A stretch of 64,000 nt of DNA, taken from positions 19,831,730 to 19,895,729 of the forward strand of contig JARWIR010000001.1 of NCBI GenBank assembly GCA_029959085.1, in the 5' to 3' direction. This DNA comes from Nemophila menziesii (lineage: Eukaryota > Streptophyta > Magnoliopsida > Boraginales > Hydrophyllaceae). Below, piece by piece: positions 21,856 to 34,109 of the stretch; position 1 is the first letter of the stretch; each line of letters begins with the position of its first letter. Both the position numbers and the translations under genes were made by a program. The notes beneath the pieces are model-generated. The model was given only the letters and a program-made list of their open reading frames with translations, had not been told where the DNA came from and did no database searches.

Positions 21856-24471
21856 ATGGGTACAAGAGAAGAGCATAACTTGGAACAGCTTGAAGATGAA
21901 TCAGAGGTTTCAAAGAGAACTCAACCATGGAGAAAGCAGATCACTTTGCGAGGAGTCATCATTAGCGCCATCATTGGAAGTATATATAGTTTGATCTCAC
22001 TTAAACTAAACCTCACAACGGGGATTACACCACACTTTAACGTTTCTGCAGCACTTCTTGCTTTCATATTCGTTCAGACATGGACAAAGATACTACACAA
22101 GGCTGGTATTGTATCGATTCCATTTACACGCCAGGAGAATACTATGGTACTAACATGTGCAGTTGCGTGTTACAGCATTGCCAATGGAGGTTTGATCGAT
22201 GCATTTAATTAATTCATCGTATTTTATCTATCCCCTAAAATTTTAAATATTTTTAGGCGGACTAGGATCATATATAGTGGGATTAGACAAGAAAACATAC
22301 GAAAGAGCAGGAGTTGAGACACCTGGAAATCCACCAAATAGTTACAAGGAGCTTCAGATTGGTTGGATCACTGGATATATGTTTTTGGTTTGTTTTATAG
22401 GTCTATTTGTACTCATCCCTCTCAGAAAGGTAACTCCTAACAAAACTATTAAGAATTTTCATGAATAAGTTATTACTATCATGATTGCATAGATGAGGTA
22501 ATAAGTTAAGTTAAATTGCACATCTACCTGTGTGGTAGGAAGGAAATGCACGTTACGCCATGAGTTTATTATATATAAGGCAAATAGATACTATTTTCTT
22601 AATATATATAATGGATTCTTTGACTTTTATTGTGTATCAACAGATCTTGATAATCGACTACAAGTTGACATTTCCCACTGGCATGGCCACTGCAGTTTTA
22701 ATTAATGGATTTCATTCACGTGGTGAAAAAGAAGCTAAGTACGCGAGCTCCACTTTTATTAATATTAATGTACCACGTAAATTTCAATATACCCCCACCC
22801 ATTTAGTTACTATGTCATAATAAGGAGTAACAAGAAATATTTTTTTAACATTTTGCAGAAAGCAAGTACGAGGATTCATAAAATTCTTTTCCTTTAGTTT
22901 CTTTTGGGGATTCTTTCAATGGTTTTATACTGGGAAAGGGAGCTGCGGATTTGCACAGTTTCCAACTTTTGGCCTGCAAGCTTGGAAAGAAAAGTACTAT
23001 CGCCTACTTTGAATGATTTTGTTTCATCTTTCGCCCAATTTCAATGAAACCTTACACTCGTATAATTTAATTATTTCGCAGATTCTACTTTGATTTTAGT
23101 TTGACATATGTGGGAACTGGAATGATTTGTCCGCACATTGTGAATCTGTCAATGCTTTTTGGATCAGTAATCTCATGGGGTATCATGTGGCCACTCATCA
23201 GAAACCTTAAAGGAGAATGGTTTCCCGCAAATGTATCAGAAGAGAGTATGCGAAGTCTTAATGGTTATAAGGTTCGCTATTTTCCCTTGCCCTTGCCCTT
23301 CCTCTTCCCCTTCGGGTGGATTTTTCTTAACTTAGTTGTGTTTTCTGGCAGGTTTTCATCTCGATATCCCTCCTCCTAGGGGACGGACTTTACAATTTTG
23401 TGAAGATAACATGTATCACAATCATAAGTATCTATAGCCAGTTTAAACAGCGAAAACTCACTTCAGGTAAAAGCATGCGATCACACTTTACAACTCACTT
23501 GTTCAAAGTATATCCATCAACTAACTCAAATTTTTTTACTTGCAGTTGGACCGAATCAAAACAAAGCCATTGGTGATCTAAAGCAAGATGAAATCTTCAT
23601 TAGAGACGGCATTCCTACATGGGCAGGAGTCATTGGCTACTTTTTCTTGGCCATTGTTTCCATGATTTTGATTCCTTTGATGTTTCACGAGGTTAAGTGG
23701 TACTATGTTGTAGTTGCGTACACTTTTGTCCCGTTTCTAGCTTTCTCTAATGCATACGGAACTGGTCTGACTGATATAAACATGGCATATAACTATGGAA
23801 AAGTTGGCCTTTTTGTCATCGCTGCAATGGCCGGAAAAGAAAACGGCGTGGTGGCTGGAATGGTTGTTTGTGGTATAGTCAAATCTGTAGTATATGTTTC
23901 TTGCATTTTGATGCAAGATTTCAAAACCGCACATCTTACATCTACATCACCTAGAGCAATGTTTTTAAGCCAGGCGATTGGAACTGCAATAGGATGTGTG
24001 GTGGGGCCTCTCAACTTCATGTTGTTCTACAAAGCATTTGATATCGGTAACCCAAACGGGGAATACAAGGCTCCTTACGCAATAATCTTCAGAAATTTGG
24101 CTATCATTGGTGTTGAGGGTTTTTCAGCTTTACCAGAACATTGTTTGCAACTCTGTTATGGATTCTTAGCATTTGCAATTGGAATCAACATAGTGAAAGA
24201 TGTTTTGCCCAAGAAGATGGGGAAATGGTTGCCATTACCAATGGCAATGGCAGTTCCGTTTCTGATAGGGGGATACCCTAGTATCGATATGTGTGTTGGG
24301 AGTTTGGTCGTGTTTGTGTGGCATAAGCTTAACTCTAGGAAAGCTGAGTTGATGATTCCCGTGGTCGCATCTGGTTTAATGTGCGGTGAAGGGTTATGGA
24401 TTCTTCCTTCATCGCTTCTTGCTTTGGCTAAAGTATCTCCTCCTATTTGCATGAAATTCGTGCCTTCCTAG
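21856..24471 (+). CDS. YSL-B: Yellow Stripe-Like metal-nicotianamine transporter, intact, seven exons
   Basis: OPT-family YSL transporter. By family it is a polytopic membrane protein importing or redistributing metal-nicotianamine complexes (Fe, Cu, Zn, Mn); its own substrate cannot be told from sequence. Exons: 21856-22189, 22257-22429, 22644-22738, 22859-22993, 23082-23271, 23352-23466, 23546-24471, with phases consistent throughout. They encode 655 residues. N-terminal residues 1-27 are acidic and polar, the first hydrophobic span is about 34-50, and the conserved [22 protein letters not shown] block is at 91-112. The exon 3 motif [20 protein letters not shown], the FPTFGLQAW segment and the [21 protein letters not shown] segment are all present. 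An upstream ATG at 21709 is in frame, but the start at 21856 is preferred because it matches YSL-A and the family N-terminus. No stop or frameshift was found. Confidence 0.95.
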
Positions 24472-24948
24472 ATTTTGTACTAAATAGATAGTTATATTAC
24501 TGAACCGTCTCTTCTTCTTCAGGTACATTTTAATCCTGACTAGCTAGCATGTGCCTATGAATGCATTGAATCTACGAAATTGTATGTGTGTTGTTGATAG
24601 TAATCAAATACATTTGAGTCTATTATTCTCTACACTAAGATATCATTAGGAGAAATACTTTCATATCATGGTTACAATCAAATGTCCGCTTGACTTGATA
24701 AATATAAAGTAGTGATAATAATATATAGTCCATCAAGTTTGTAAGTAGCCACCCTCCCTAGAGTGCGGGCAATACATACAAAAATAAAAATAAAAAGTTA
24801 CCTATATCACGTAAGGTCAATCTTAGGATCCCCTTCTTTTTAAGGGGGTGCCTTCCTCATAGCCAAACATGGGGAGACTCTATATATATAGAAAACCCAA
24901 GAACGAGAGGTGTGTGTATATATATATATATATAAGAGTGTGTATTTC
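24472..24948. other. Convergent intergenic spacer between YSL-B and the TBC gene, with a TG/TA microsatellite
   Basis: The two genes end 477 bp apart on opposite strands, so their 3' UTRs may overlap. A (TG)n(TA)n microsatellite lies at about 24911-24934. No other feature is seen. Confidence 0.7.
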
Positions 24949-26896
24949 TCAGATCTTATCATGTAACGTTACAACCAAATCATGTGCATCATCTAAAAGC
25001 TTCCAAACATCAAGTTCCCCAGCCATACTATTACACTCCCTCATTATCTCATCCATACTATTATACTTCTCAATAATTAACTTCCTTCTCTGCAAAACAC
25101 ACGCAGCTATAGCATATAGTAATAAATCCTCAGTAGGTGGGGCCCTCAATCTCATCCTCCCCCACCCAGATTTTGCAATCCCAGCCCTAATCGCCGCTTG
25201 ATCAGCCCACATAACTTCCCATAAACAAAGCGTCTGTTCAAAATTCAACTCTCGACTAAACAAAACCACAACCATTCTATACACAAAGAAACAATCTTCC
25301 GCTTCAAGCTTCTCCAAATGCTTATATAAATGCAAATCTTTATGTTTAATAATCTTCGATACAATATTTAACTGCCTTTTAATCCCCACTTCATCAAGAC
25401 GGAAATTATGTCGAGCTTTTCTCATAAACCCTACGAAACACCAGAACGCTTCGTAATCCTTTTCAATTACTATAATAATCGGCGATAATAAATCACTCAT
25501 CCCTTGACAATATCCAGTTTCCGAATCATATAACGCGTATGCTTCTAAAATAGAAACGAGTCTCGCAGCATGAAAAATACTGGAAGGATTTAAATGCTCG
25601 TAATCTTTTAACCCAACACTCTCGGCTAATCTACGCGCTTTTACTTCCGATACATCAGATTTCGAATATATAATCCATTCGGAATTCGCGCGAATTGCGT
25701 CTAGACGAATGATACGTTGCCATGTGGCGAAATCTTCGGATTTCGGTGTGCAAAGGTAGGAACTAGGTAGCTCGTAAAGATCACTTTCTTCGGTTATTTC
25801 TTTTGTAAGTAAAGGTTGTGTGTCTTCTGGATCATTAGAAGAGTCTGAATCGGATGATTCGGTTTCATCTTCGTATATAGTGTGATCTATTATAGTCCCT
25901 TGATCTTCGTATGCTGAGCTTATTCTATCCACGGAAACTGAGACCCGAGGGCTAATAAGTTCATCGAATCCTAGAGAATCTAGAACTTGAATAAAATTAT
26001 CGTTTTCTTCGTTACTATTGTTTCTAGAAGGTTCGTTTGACCTGAAGCTCCCTCCGGAGTGTTTTGAAATCTGTCGACACTTTCTTTGTAGTGTTGTGTA
26101 TTCTTTTCTGTGATAATATCACCAAAAAACAATTTATTTGGGGAAAGGAAAAGATAAAATGGAAATAATGAGCCGTTTGGACTAAATGAAATCACCTCTT
26201 TTGAGCTTTAATGGCAATTCTCTCTTCCTTTGAGCTTTTCACGTCATATCTGTAGATTAAAACGTTTAATAATGACAGTAGAATGCATTTAATAATGTTT
26301 ATTTCGAATATATTTTACTAGAAATAAAAGATCATGTAAGACAAACGTGAATTCACTAGATGTCTTTATGTTTGGAAAGAATAAATGAGTAGGAATACTT
26401 ACACTCCAAGAAGAATTGGCCACACCTCAGCTCTGATACTTGGATCAACACCCTGTAACACAATAAGCGAAATCAAATAAAAGATGCAGAAGACACGTTT
26501 AATGTATGAAAACAAATACATACGCCTGATCGAACTTTCTTTAAAAACTTGAGTCCTCCATCAGAAAGTCTTCCATTAACATCAAATAAAGTTTTCCAGT
26601 GTTTGGGCAGTAGAATATGTTTTCTTCTCCTCTTAGACCATGGAGATTTATGGCCTCCTCTGCAAATTGAATATCAGAAACTAGATATAGATCCATTCAA
26701 TTGAAGGTAAGGATGAAAACTTGAAGTTAAAAGAAACTAACCGATCAGTAGAAATGGGTGAGGAAGATGAGGAAGAGGATGAGGAAGCAACAACTAATAA
26801 AACCGATCTCAAATGAATCCATGACGATGATTTTGAAGGAGAAGATGATGAAGCTGACGATGATGCTGACGTATGACTTCGTCGCAATGGCTTCAT
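24949..26896 (-). CDS. TBC-domain Rab GTPase-activating protein, five exons
   Basis: Plant gyp1/gyp7-like TBC protein that would speed GTP hydrolysis by Rab GTPases in membrane traffic. Exons on the minus strand: 26896-26742, 26659-26524, 26452-26403, 26249-26196, 26107-24949; phases agree and they encode 517 residues. Exon 1 is serine-rich. Exons 2-3 carry KHWKTLFDVNGRLSDGGLKF and GGVDPSIRAEVWPILLGV, the usual start of the TBC region; exons 4-5 carry an acidic, low-complexity insert. Both catalytic fingers are visible: Arg at about residue 271 in IIRLDAIRAN and Gln at about 333 in YCQGM. The start is the first ATG after an upstream in-frame TTG and gives MKPLRRS. No damage was seen, so it is probably functional. 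It is convergent with YSL-B and has no evident functional link to it. Confidence 0.93.
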
Positions 26897-28514
26897 CAAC
26901 GGTTTTTTGTTGAATCAACATATATGTGTATCTCTACCAATCTATGATTCCCAACTTAGATCCAATAAGTTGTGTATAGGGTTTGAAATTAAAGTATAAA
27001 AGTAGATAAAGGGAATTTTCAACTTTTTTTTTGGTATTTTGTGTGAAGATTGTATATCTAAAGTATCTCTATCAATCAATAATAATACATAGTATATTGT
27101 TTTTGTGCAAATTGGAGGTGGGAGGAGATGTTGGCCATAGCAGTGACGGCGACACCGGAGAGAGAGGTGTATCCGCCTGAACCAACGGCGAATATGAGCA
27201 TTTCCAGAAAGCCAAGCTGGTGTTTATTAAATTACTTTTGTGACCTCGATCTTCTTTCGTCTTTCGTCTTTCTTCTTTCTTCTTCACGGATAATCACTTG
27301 GGAAAAGTAATGACTAGTTGCTAAATATATCGTTGGTCAAAAATGATTACTAAAATATAGTCCCACTTAATACTAAATTAGTGCGGCGATATTAAAAAGT
27401 AATTTCGAAAATCTTGGTCAAGCGACTATGCTTTTAAAAATTAATTACTTTATAAAGTGGTCAGTAATATAATGGTGGGGACAGTGGCATGATTGTGTCC
27501 ACCACGGTTTTATTATGAATTTCCTCTTAACTGAATATTACAAATTCGTGCTTATCTTTTTTTTTCTTTTTTCTTTTTTACATTTGAGAGCCACTTTTTT
27601 GTACTCGATGTCATTGACATGGTTAAGACTTGTACCGCCTAGAAGGATAACGAAAGATCTAGTTCGTTAATCTAACCCCATCTCGCCACTTGAGCTTATC
27701 TTTTGAATAATACTTGATCCAATACCCATCGTGTATAACATATATTTCTATATTTTATATAAGTGAAGATATATCCATCTTTTTGCTTCACCTCTATATT
27801 GGAGGTTTTAAAAACCAATTAAAAATTTTTTTTCTCCTACTTAATTATCTATTATTTACTTTCTCTTTTGTTTAATGCCACATAGGGTGATATATAGGGG
27901 GTGAAATAAGGATGAAGCAAATAAAAATGATATATAGCAATGCTCATTTTATATTAGACAATGCAAAGTTAAATTATAGGAGAATATAATTATTCTTAAT
28001 TAACTGCAACTACGAGATTAACTCTTAATTAAAACAAAAAAGGGATGGATTACTAAATTACTCGTCAACTAATTAATAATTATTTTAATTATATATTAAA
28101 CTAATATATATATTTATAGAAACCGATCTCATCTCTCCCCTTCTCTCTCCGGCTAATCCATCCCAGCATCACCATCACCACCACTCTTCGCATCGTCGCT
28201 ACAAACAGCCCAAGTCGTTGCTCCAATCAACTCTGAGATTCCATGGCGGTCGGAATCCCAAATGACTTAGGCTACTTAGCCCCTCACGGCATCGTCTTTG
28301 ACGACTGAACTGGCTCACGTTCAACCCACATCACGGAGCTAAGGGTATGTTTCAGATTACTCAGCTAACCCACCTTGATCAACCACCGCCACACTCAACT
28401 TTGCCTTCTTTAAACATTTTACCTACCTCAGAAATCTTTCCTCTAAAAATGCTTCATTCAAACCCCCGTCAAAGTGTGTCCCACCCTCTTGATGCAGGAT
28501 CCGAGATCGACCGG
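26897..28514. other. AT-rich spacer with a short coding-like patch near 27110-27220 (minus)
   Basis: One minus frame at about 27110-27220 reads MLIFAVGSGGYTSLSGVAVT, small-residue rich and hydrophobic, and lacks flanking exons I can recognise. It may be a gene fragment or chance. 28130-28330 is C-rich, like a 5' UTR, with no convincing gene. Nothing else is supported. Confidence 0.3.
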
Positions 28515-30095
28515 TGGTGTCTCCTTGTGTGCTCTAAAATAACACACCTAAAAAGGCAAGACACGTACCGCAAGTGTACGGGTCGTCCAAGTAATATCCG
28601 GTAAACAGGAATTCGATCTCAGTGACGGATTGGATATGACTTTAGATGTTATGTAATAAGTGTAGATAATTGTTATATGATATGAAAAGTAAAAGGGAAT
28701 AAATATTTGTTGGGTTTTTGTTTAAGGACTAAAGTGCAAATAAAGTAAAATATTAAATTGACTAATGCAAATAAATGAGACGCAAGTAAATAAATATGAG
28801 TAGACGCAAGAATGAGAAGTAGTACTTGAGTTTCGCAAGGGTTTCACCTAAATCTATTCAATTAATGCTTTTATTTAAGGGTCGAATGGTAATTAATACT
28901 AGTCGGGATTCTAGTTTCTCCTAACCCCCGTCAGGGTAGACTTGGGAGCTATCCTAGGGTATTACAAACCCCGTCAGGGTGACTATAAGCTACCTTTGAA
29001 TGTTCAAGTGTTTTACCCAATTGGCTATAAGATTAACTAAGTCTGTAAGGATCAATAATTCGTATATTACATCTATTACCTAGTTCAGTAATTAAATCCC
29101 TCCCCCCCCCCCCCCCCCCGTCAAGGTGATCATTACGCCACTATAATGAATAGCTTAAAAACTAATTCCTATATTTGATTCATGACTTCAAAGACAGTAA
29201 ATAAATTCATGATAATAGAAAATATTAAATTACCCAATTCAAATTAAATCTTTCAATCCCAAAATCAAAAACATTAACTAAATAAATTGGGGCTCAACCC
29301 ATTAAAGCAATTCTCAAGCACTTAGAGTATTTTAGCTCATAATAGAATTAAAACTAAAGAAATAAAGATAAATTGACTCATGTCTAATACAAAATTAAAA
29401 GATAAGAAAACCTAATTGAGGAATTGGGTTTGGCTGTGATTTGGAGAAGATGAATTCTCCAGCTCTTAGCTTTCTCCTTTTCCTTGCTTCTGACTTTCTC
29501 TCTGGTGCTTCTGGCTTGTGTGAATTGAGTTGTGTGTAAAAATAAAGTCAAAGGCCTATATATACTATTAAAATCGGACTTGGGATTATTTTAAATGAAT
29601 TAATGAAATATTAAATGGCCCAAGTCCACTCTTCACATCCAAATCTCGTAACTGGTGTACACCCTCCACTAAAACGGTGGTAACTTTCTTAATTTAACTC
29701 CGAATTGACTCATTCAACTTGATAACTCTTTGTAACTCGATAAGGAACGAATCTTATTTACAACTTAGAGGTTGAATCCATGTTTAAGTCGCTCGAGATC
29801 AGCAATTACCATCAGCCTTCCAGATTTGCAGCTTTAACTTGTCAACTCTTTGGGATATTTCTTGTCGCCTTTGACTTATTTACCTGATCTAAGACTTTAG
29901 TCCTTGATCTTCCTTGCTAGAATTAAGAACCTACAAACTTTGCACTAAAACAAACCATTTACCGTGCAAAAGCGTAATAAATGAAAAATACTACAATTCA
30001 AGGATGGAAAATGAAATATAACGATTTAACACTAAAAGTCTATCAAATTAATCAAATAATCACCAAAAATGATGTCCCCTATGGGCATATAATTA
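28515..30095 (-). repeat. LTR-like sequence of an Athila-related family
   Basis: Its layout parallels the Athila LTRs in this window: a TGGTGTC start, a CGCAAGTGTACGGGTCG block shared with the LTR remnant at 15.6 kb (CGTTGCAAGTGTACGAGACG), repeated CCCCGTCAGGGT words, and a closing AATCACCAAAAATGATGTCCC close to AATCACTAAAAATGATGTCTC in the 34-44 kb element. Boundaries are approximate and no target duplication was found. An 18-base C run sits at 29102-29119. Confidence 0.45.
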
Positions 30096-30732
30096 GAACA
30101 AATTGGGATACATCAGTTGGTGATGCTTATTTGAAGAAAATGGAGTTCAATAAAGCTTTATTTGCTATTTTTTGTTTAATTATAGTGTAATTGTTGAAAT
30201 TGAAATTCTTGTTCAATTCTTTTAATAAGAAAAGGTTAGTTTGTATGTTTAGAAGAATATTGTGTATAAGTATTTGTTATCAATATACTCATGTTTTAAA
30301 CTCTCTATATACAAGCTAAATCAAGTGGTTAATCAGATATTTTACTAATTGTAGTTGGGTTTTTGAAAATAATGCACAAAATTTGTGTTTGTAAATGAGT
30401 TTCGGGCATAAGATGTGAAAAAGAGATTTACAATTCTTTTAGTTTCACCAAGTTTGTAAGAATTGCAGGCATAAATTATTTATTTGGAGTCACATTCTTT
30501 TTCTAAGCATGAATTAATAAGCATTTGTAAATCCCACCCCTTGTGGTTTTTTTCTAATTGTGAAAACTAACCTTTTTTTGTTGTATATATTACTATTATT
30601 TGTTACAGAAAACCATAACTCTGTTTTCTTTTGCGCGTAATATACCAATTACCCCATATTGTTTGACAAAGGGTCAAGAAACCCCCTATAGTTTTAAAAA
30701 AGACAAATATCCCCTTATGGTTTTGAACATTT

Positions 30733-30850
30733 GACAACTCACCTCTTCTATTAAATATTACACTACAACTTTAGCAATTCGGTGTAACTCGGTACAACTC
30801 ATGTCATAAAGTATAGTGTAATATTTAGTAGATGGGTGAGTTGTCATGAG
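30733..30850. mobile_element. Fold-back (inverted-repeat) MITE core
   Basis: GACAACTCACCTCTTCTATT at 30733 is the near reverse complement of the right arm ending GGTGAGTTGTC (about 30818-30845). The arms share TAAATATTACACTA. Outer sequences (CCCCCTATAGTTT near 30685, ACCATAGGGGGTATTTTG near 30860) extend the inverted repeat, giving an element of about 30640-30885. Between 30096 and 30640 I see only AT-rich DNA. Confidence 0.6.
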
Positions 30851-31367
30851 TTACGAAACCATAGGGGGTATTTTGTATTTTACCCTTTCTTTTGCTAATA
30901 ACTCAATTGATATTTTTTTCATATGGCTAAGCTTAGTATGACCCCTGATTTTTGTATCCTTGAAGTTGTATTTGCCAATGTTCTACAATCTCGGGATACC
31001 AAGCTAAGACCTACGATTATCCAGATATAGGCCTATGAATTTTATCAAAGGGTGTTTTATTTTATTTTTTACTCTGAGGCAATAAGTTAATTTTTTTCCT
31101 TTTTGTTCTCGTGATATATTTTGTTTGTGTAGGTGAGTCATCATCCTATGGTTGTGGCATGACATTGTGATGGTAAGTGGTGAATTTTTTTGGGTGATAG
31201 TAACCTTAAAAATATATTTTAGGGTAATTTGATTTAAATTGACTTAACTCTTGAATTTGATGATGGAGAACTAGAAGTGTATAAGTGGAGTAGGGTACTT
31301 TATTGATTGATTTGTTTTTTTATTACATCGAGATCTTGCGGATCATGGAAATAAAAACAATGAAAGA

Positions 31368-33740
31368 CTAAGCTAGTACATCATGTAGAAAATCTGAATT
31401 GTAGACTACCCTTGGTGTCCTACAATCCATTCGGACTCTTGTAAGGAGGCTCCAAATGCCATCTGGATGGTCCTCATGAAGCACAAAATCCTCATTACCA
31501 TTCATGCCTGCTCGAGCCAGCCAATCCGCACATGCATCAGCCTCCCTATAGATTCCCTTTAATGAGAAACCCGTATTTCTTGCTAGAACTAACCAGATAT
31601 GATGGATCCACTGCGCCCCTGGTCTACTCCCATGCTCTACCTTCAATATTGCCTCAATGGCTTCCCACGAATCGACTTCAATTTGTAATTCTTTTATACC
31701 TATTCCTTCTACCATATTCAAGCCCTCGTACAATGCTATCAGCTCAACAATAACTGGTGTATCCTGGTTAATCCTTATATTAAAGCCACCCACCCAATCA
31801 CCGCTACTGTCCCTAATTACTCCCCCTCCTCATCCAATCTTGCGCCAACTATTACAACTCCCATCAGTATTCAGTTCATCCCCCTAATGGGTTTCTGCCA
31901 TCCAACTAGAGACACCACAGATTTTCTAGATACTATCGTCCCCGGTATTTGCCGTTACGCTTTGGTAAACGTATTTGCTAAATATCTCGCCTTTCTAAGA
32001 ATGTCCATTTCGTTTGGAAATTCTGCCCCCTAAAGACAACTTGGTTCAGCTCTTTCCATATGGTGTTGATAAGTGTGCCAAAGAAAACGTTCCAATTAAC
32101 CCCAGCAAATAGTTTATTATTCGATATATTTCTAAACCACCAATTGTAATTATCAAGTGTTGAAGATCCCTAACTGTTGTACCATATTTGTCTGTCGAAT
32201 CTGTAATATCTCCAGGAGGATGAATACGCTGGATCAGATCTTGTTCATGACGCCGCTCAGATATTCCGACGCTGCTGTTGTTGTTTCCAGAATGTGTGTT
32301 GCTACCAATTTTGTCTCGGAGCTGCTGTCTGGTCTCGAGTCTGTCACATGGTTGTGGCGGTCATCCTGGAGCTGGATTATTGTTACTGTCACGCAATAGA
32401 TCAGACAAGTGTTGCACCTGGCGTTGCTCAGTTGACCGCCCAATGATCAGTAGTTGTTCACCCGGTTTGCAACAACCCCTAACTGCATAATTCATCAGCT
32501 CCCAAGAGTCAATCCCTTCTCCAGACCCTGTTCCCCGTCTCCCACATCTATCCACCTCCTTTTTAATTAAGAACCACACTCCAGCAACTCTTGAGCAGTC
32601 CCAAAATAAGTGGGTTGCATTTTCCTCCGAACTACCACAAAGTGCACAAACCCCATCTATTTATAGATCACGTTTAACAAGGTTACCCCTTGTAGCTATT
32701 CTTTCTTGATTCGCCCTCCAAAAGAATACCCAGATCCGTTGAGGGCATTTCAAACCCCATATCTTCTTCTAGTTACCCTCCACACTAGAATCGATATCCA
32801 CATCTACCCATCATACTGATCGCGCCAAAAATTTACCATGAATCTCATGCAACCAAGACGAAGCATCACTAGACTTCTCTTCCCCTGTAATTCAACACAT
32901 GTAAGTTCAAGTAATTTGGAGAGGGAAAGGAACCACTGAAACTTCTCCCACACCCAAGATCTGTCATCTCTTATGTAATCATTAACACATTTCGAAATTT
33001 CACTCTCCTCAACTAAACCTAAAGCTTGATCAATAAGAGGTGATCCCCCTACCCACTAATCTAACCAAAACGTCACATCCTTTCTGTTATATACGAGCCA
33101 TTGGGATCCCCGTCTCACTACAGCAATACCTTCCACGATGGCTCTAACAGTATCTTGAAATATTTTTGTCTCGTCACAATAGGCCATAAGGTAGACTTAT
33201 CATGTATTAATTTCCACCCCAACTTGCCCATGAGCGCTTTGTTCATGTCCTCAACTAGACGAAAACCGAATCCCTCATCTTCTTTGGCTTACACATATCC
33301 TTCCAAGTTGCCCAATTAATCCGTCTATGATCTTCTGAAGAACCCTAAATGAATTCCCTCCTAATCTTATCAATTTCTTCACAAACGTATACCGGTAACT
33401 TTTCCACTTGCATGATATACATCGGGGCGGCGCTAAGAACAGCCTGAGCTAGTGTTATTCTTCTGGCTAGTGTAGAGTGTTACCTTTCCATTTAGCTAAT
33501 TTTCCATGCAACTCATTAATAAATTCTCCAAAGAAACCCTTCGGTCTAAGTACTGAAAGGATATGAATAGTACCAAGATATTTTCCGATCCCTTTACTCC
33601 TTTGATAAACGCTCCTCCTGGAGATATTATCCGCTACTTCCTCCTCAACATTCCTTGAAAAATAGATAATCGACTTATCTTTACTAATTATTTGTCTTGC
33701 ATCTCGACAAAAAATATCCAGTGTCTATATACAATCTTAT
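31368..33740 (-). mobile_element. LINE (non-LTR) 3' half: RT C-terminal part, zf-RVT and RNase H
   Basis: On the minus strand, 33740-33480 reads DKSIIYFSRNVEEEVADNIS and the KYLGTIHIL-like region after the RT palm. 32750-32560 reads a zf-RVT pattern (ANQERIATRGNLVKRDL, then FGTAQELLE-like and GVWFLIKKE). 31793-31368 encodes an RNase H-like domain with LQIEVDSWEAIEAILKVEHG and GIYREADACADWLARAGMNG. Many stops and frameshifts occur between, though the last domain is an intact 141-codon frame. The 5' half is absent. Confidence 0.85.
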
Positions 33741-34104
33741 ATATACTAGATAGCATTTTAATATATACAATCTTATATTGGGGAAATTATATTTGGATCA
33801 TTATGGCAAATGCATTATTAAGGAAGAATTTTTTTCATGTAACAAATTCAAAGAGAGATCCATTATAGACTGTACTCTCTTTCTCTTCAACGATCCATCT
33901 CTCAGTATTTATTATATTGATAGATTTAGGTAAATGTTATGTAAGTCTAAATTTGAAGGTACGTGTATTAGTACAAGATAAATAGGGTGGAAAAACCAGT
34001 AGCTAGTGTATTTGGTTTTTGAACAAAAAAAAGGCGTATTTGGTAAATGGGACAAGAGCATTAGTTTTATAATTAGGGACCACAAAGGAAAATCATTTGA
34101 CTAT

Positions 34105-34109
34105 GTACC
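34105..34109. repeat. 5-bp target duplication GTACC, left copy
   Basis: GTACC here and at 44006-44010 directly flank the Athila-type element. Confidence 0.9.

Noticed and set aside
29102..29119. 18-base C homopolymer
   Set aside because: Probably a slippage tract or assembly artefact inside an LTR-like repeat; no function inferred.
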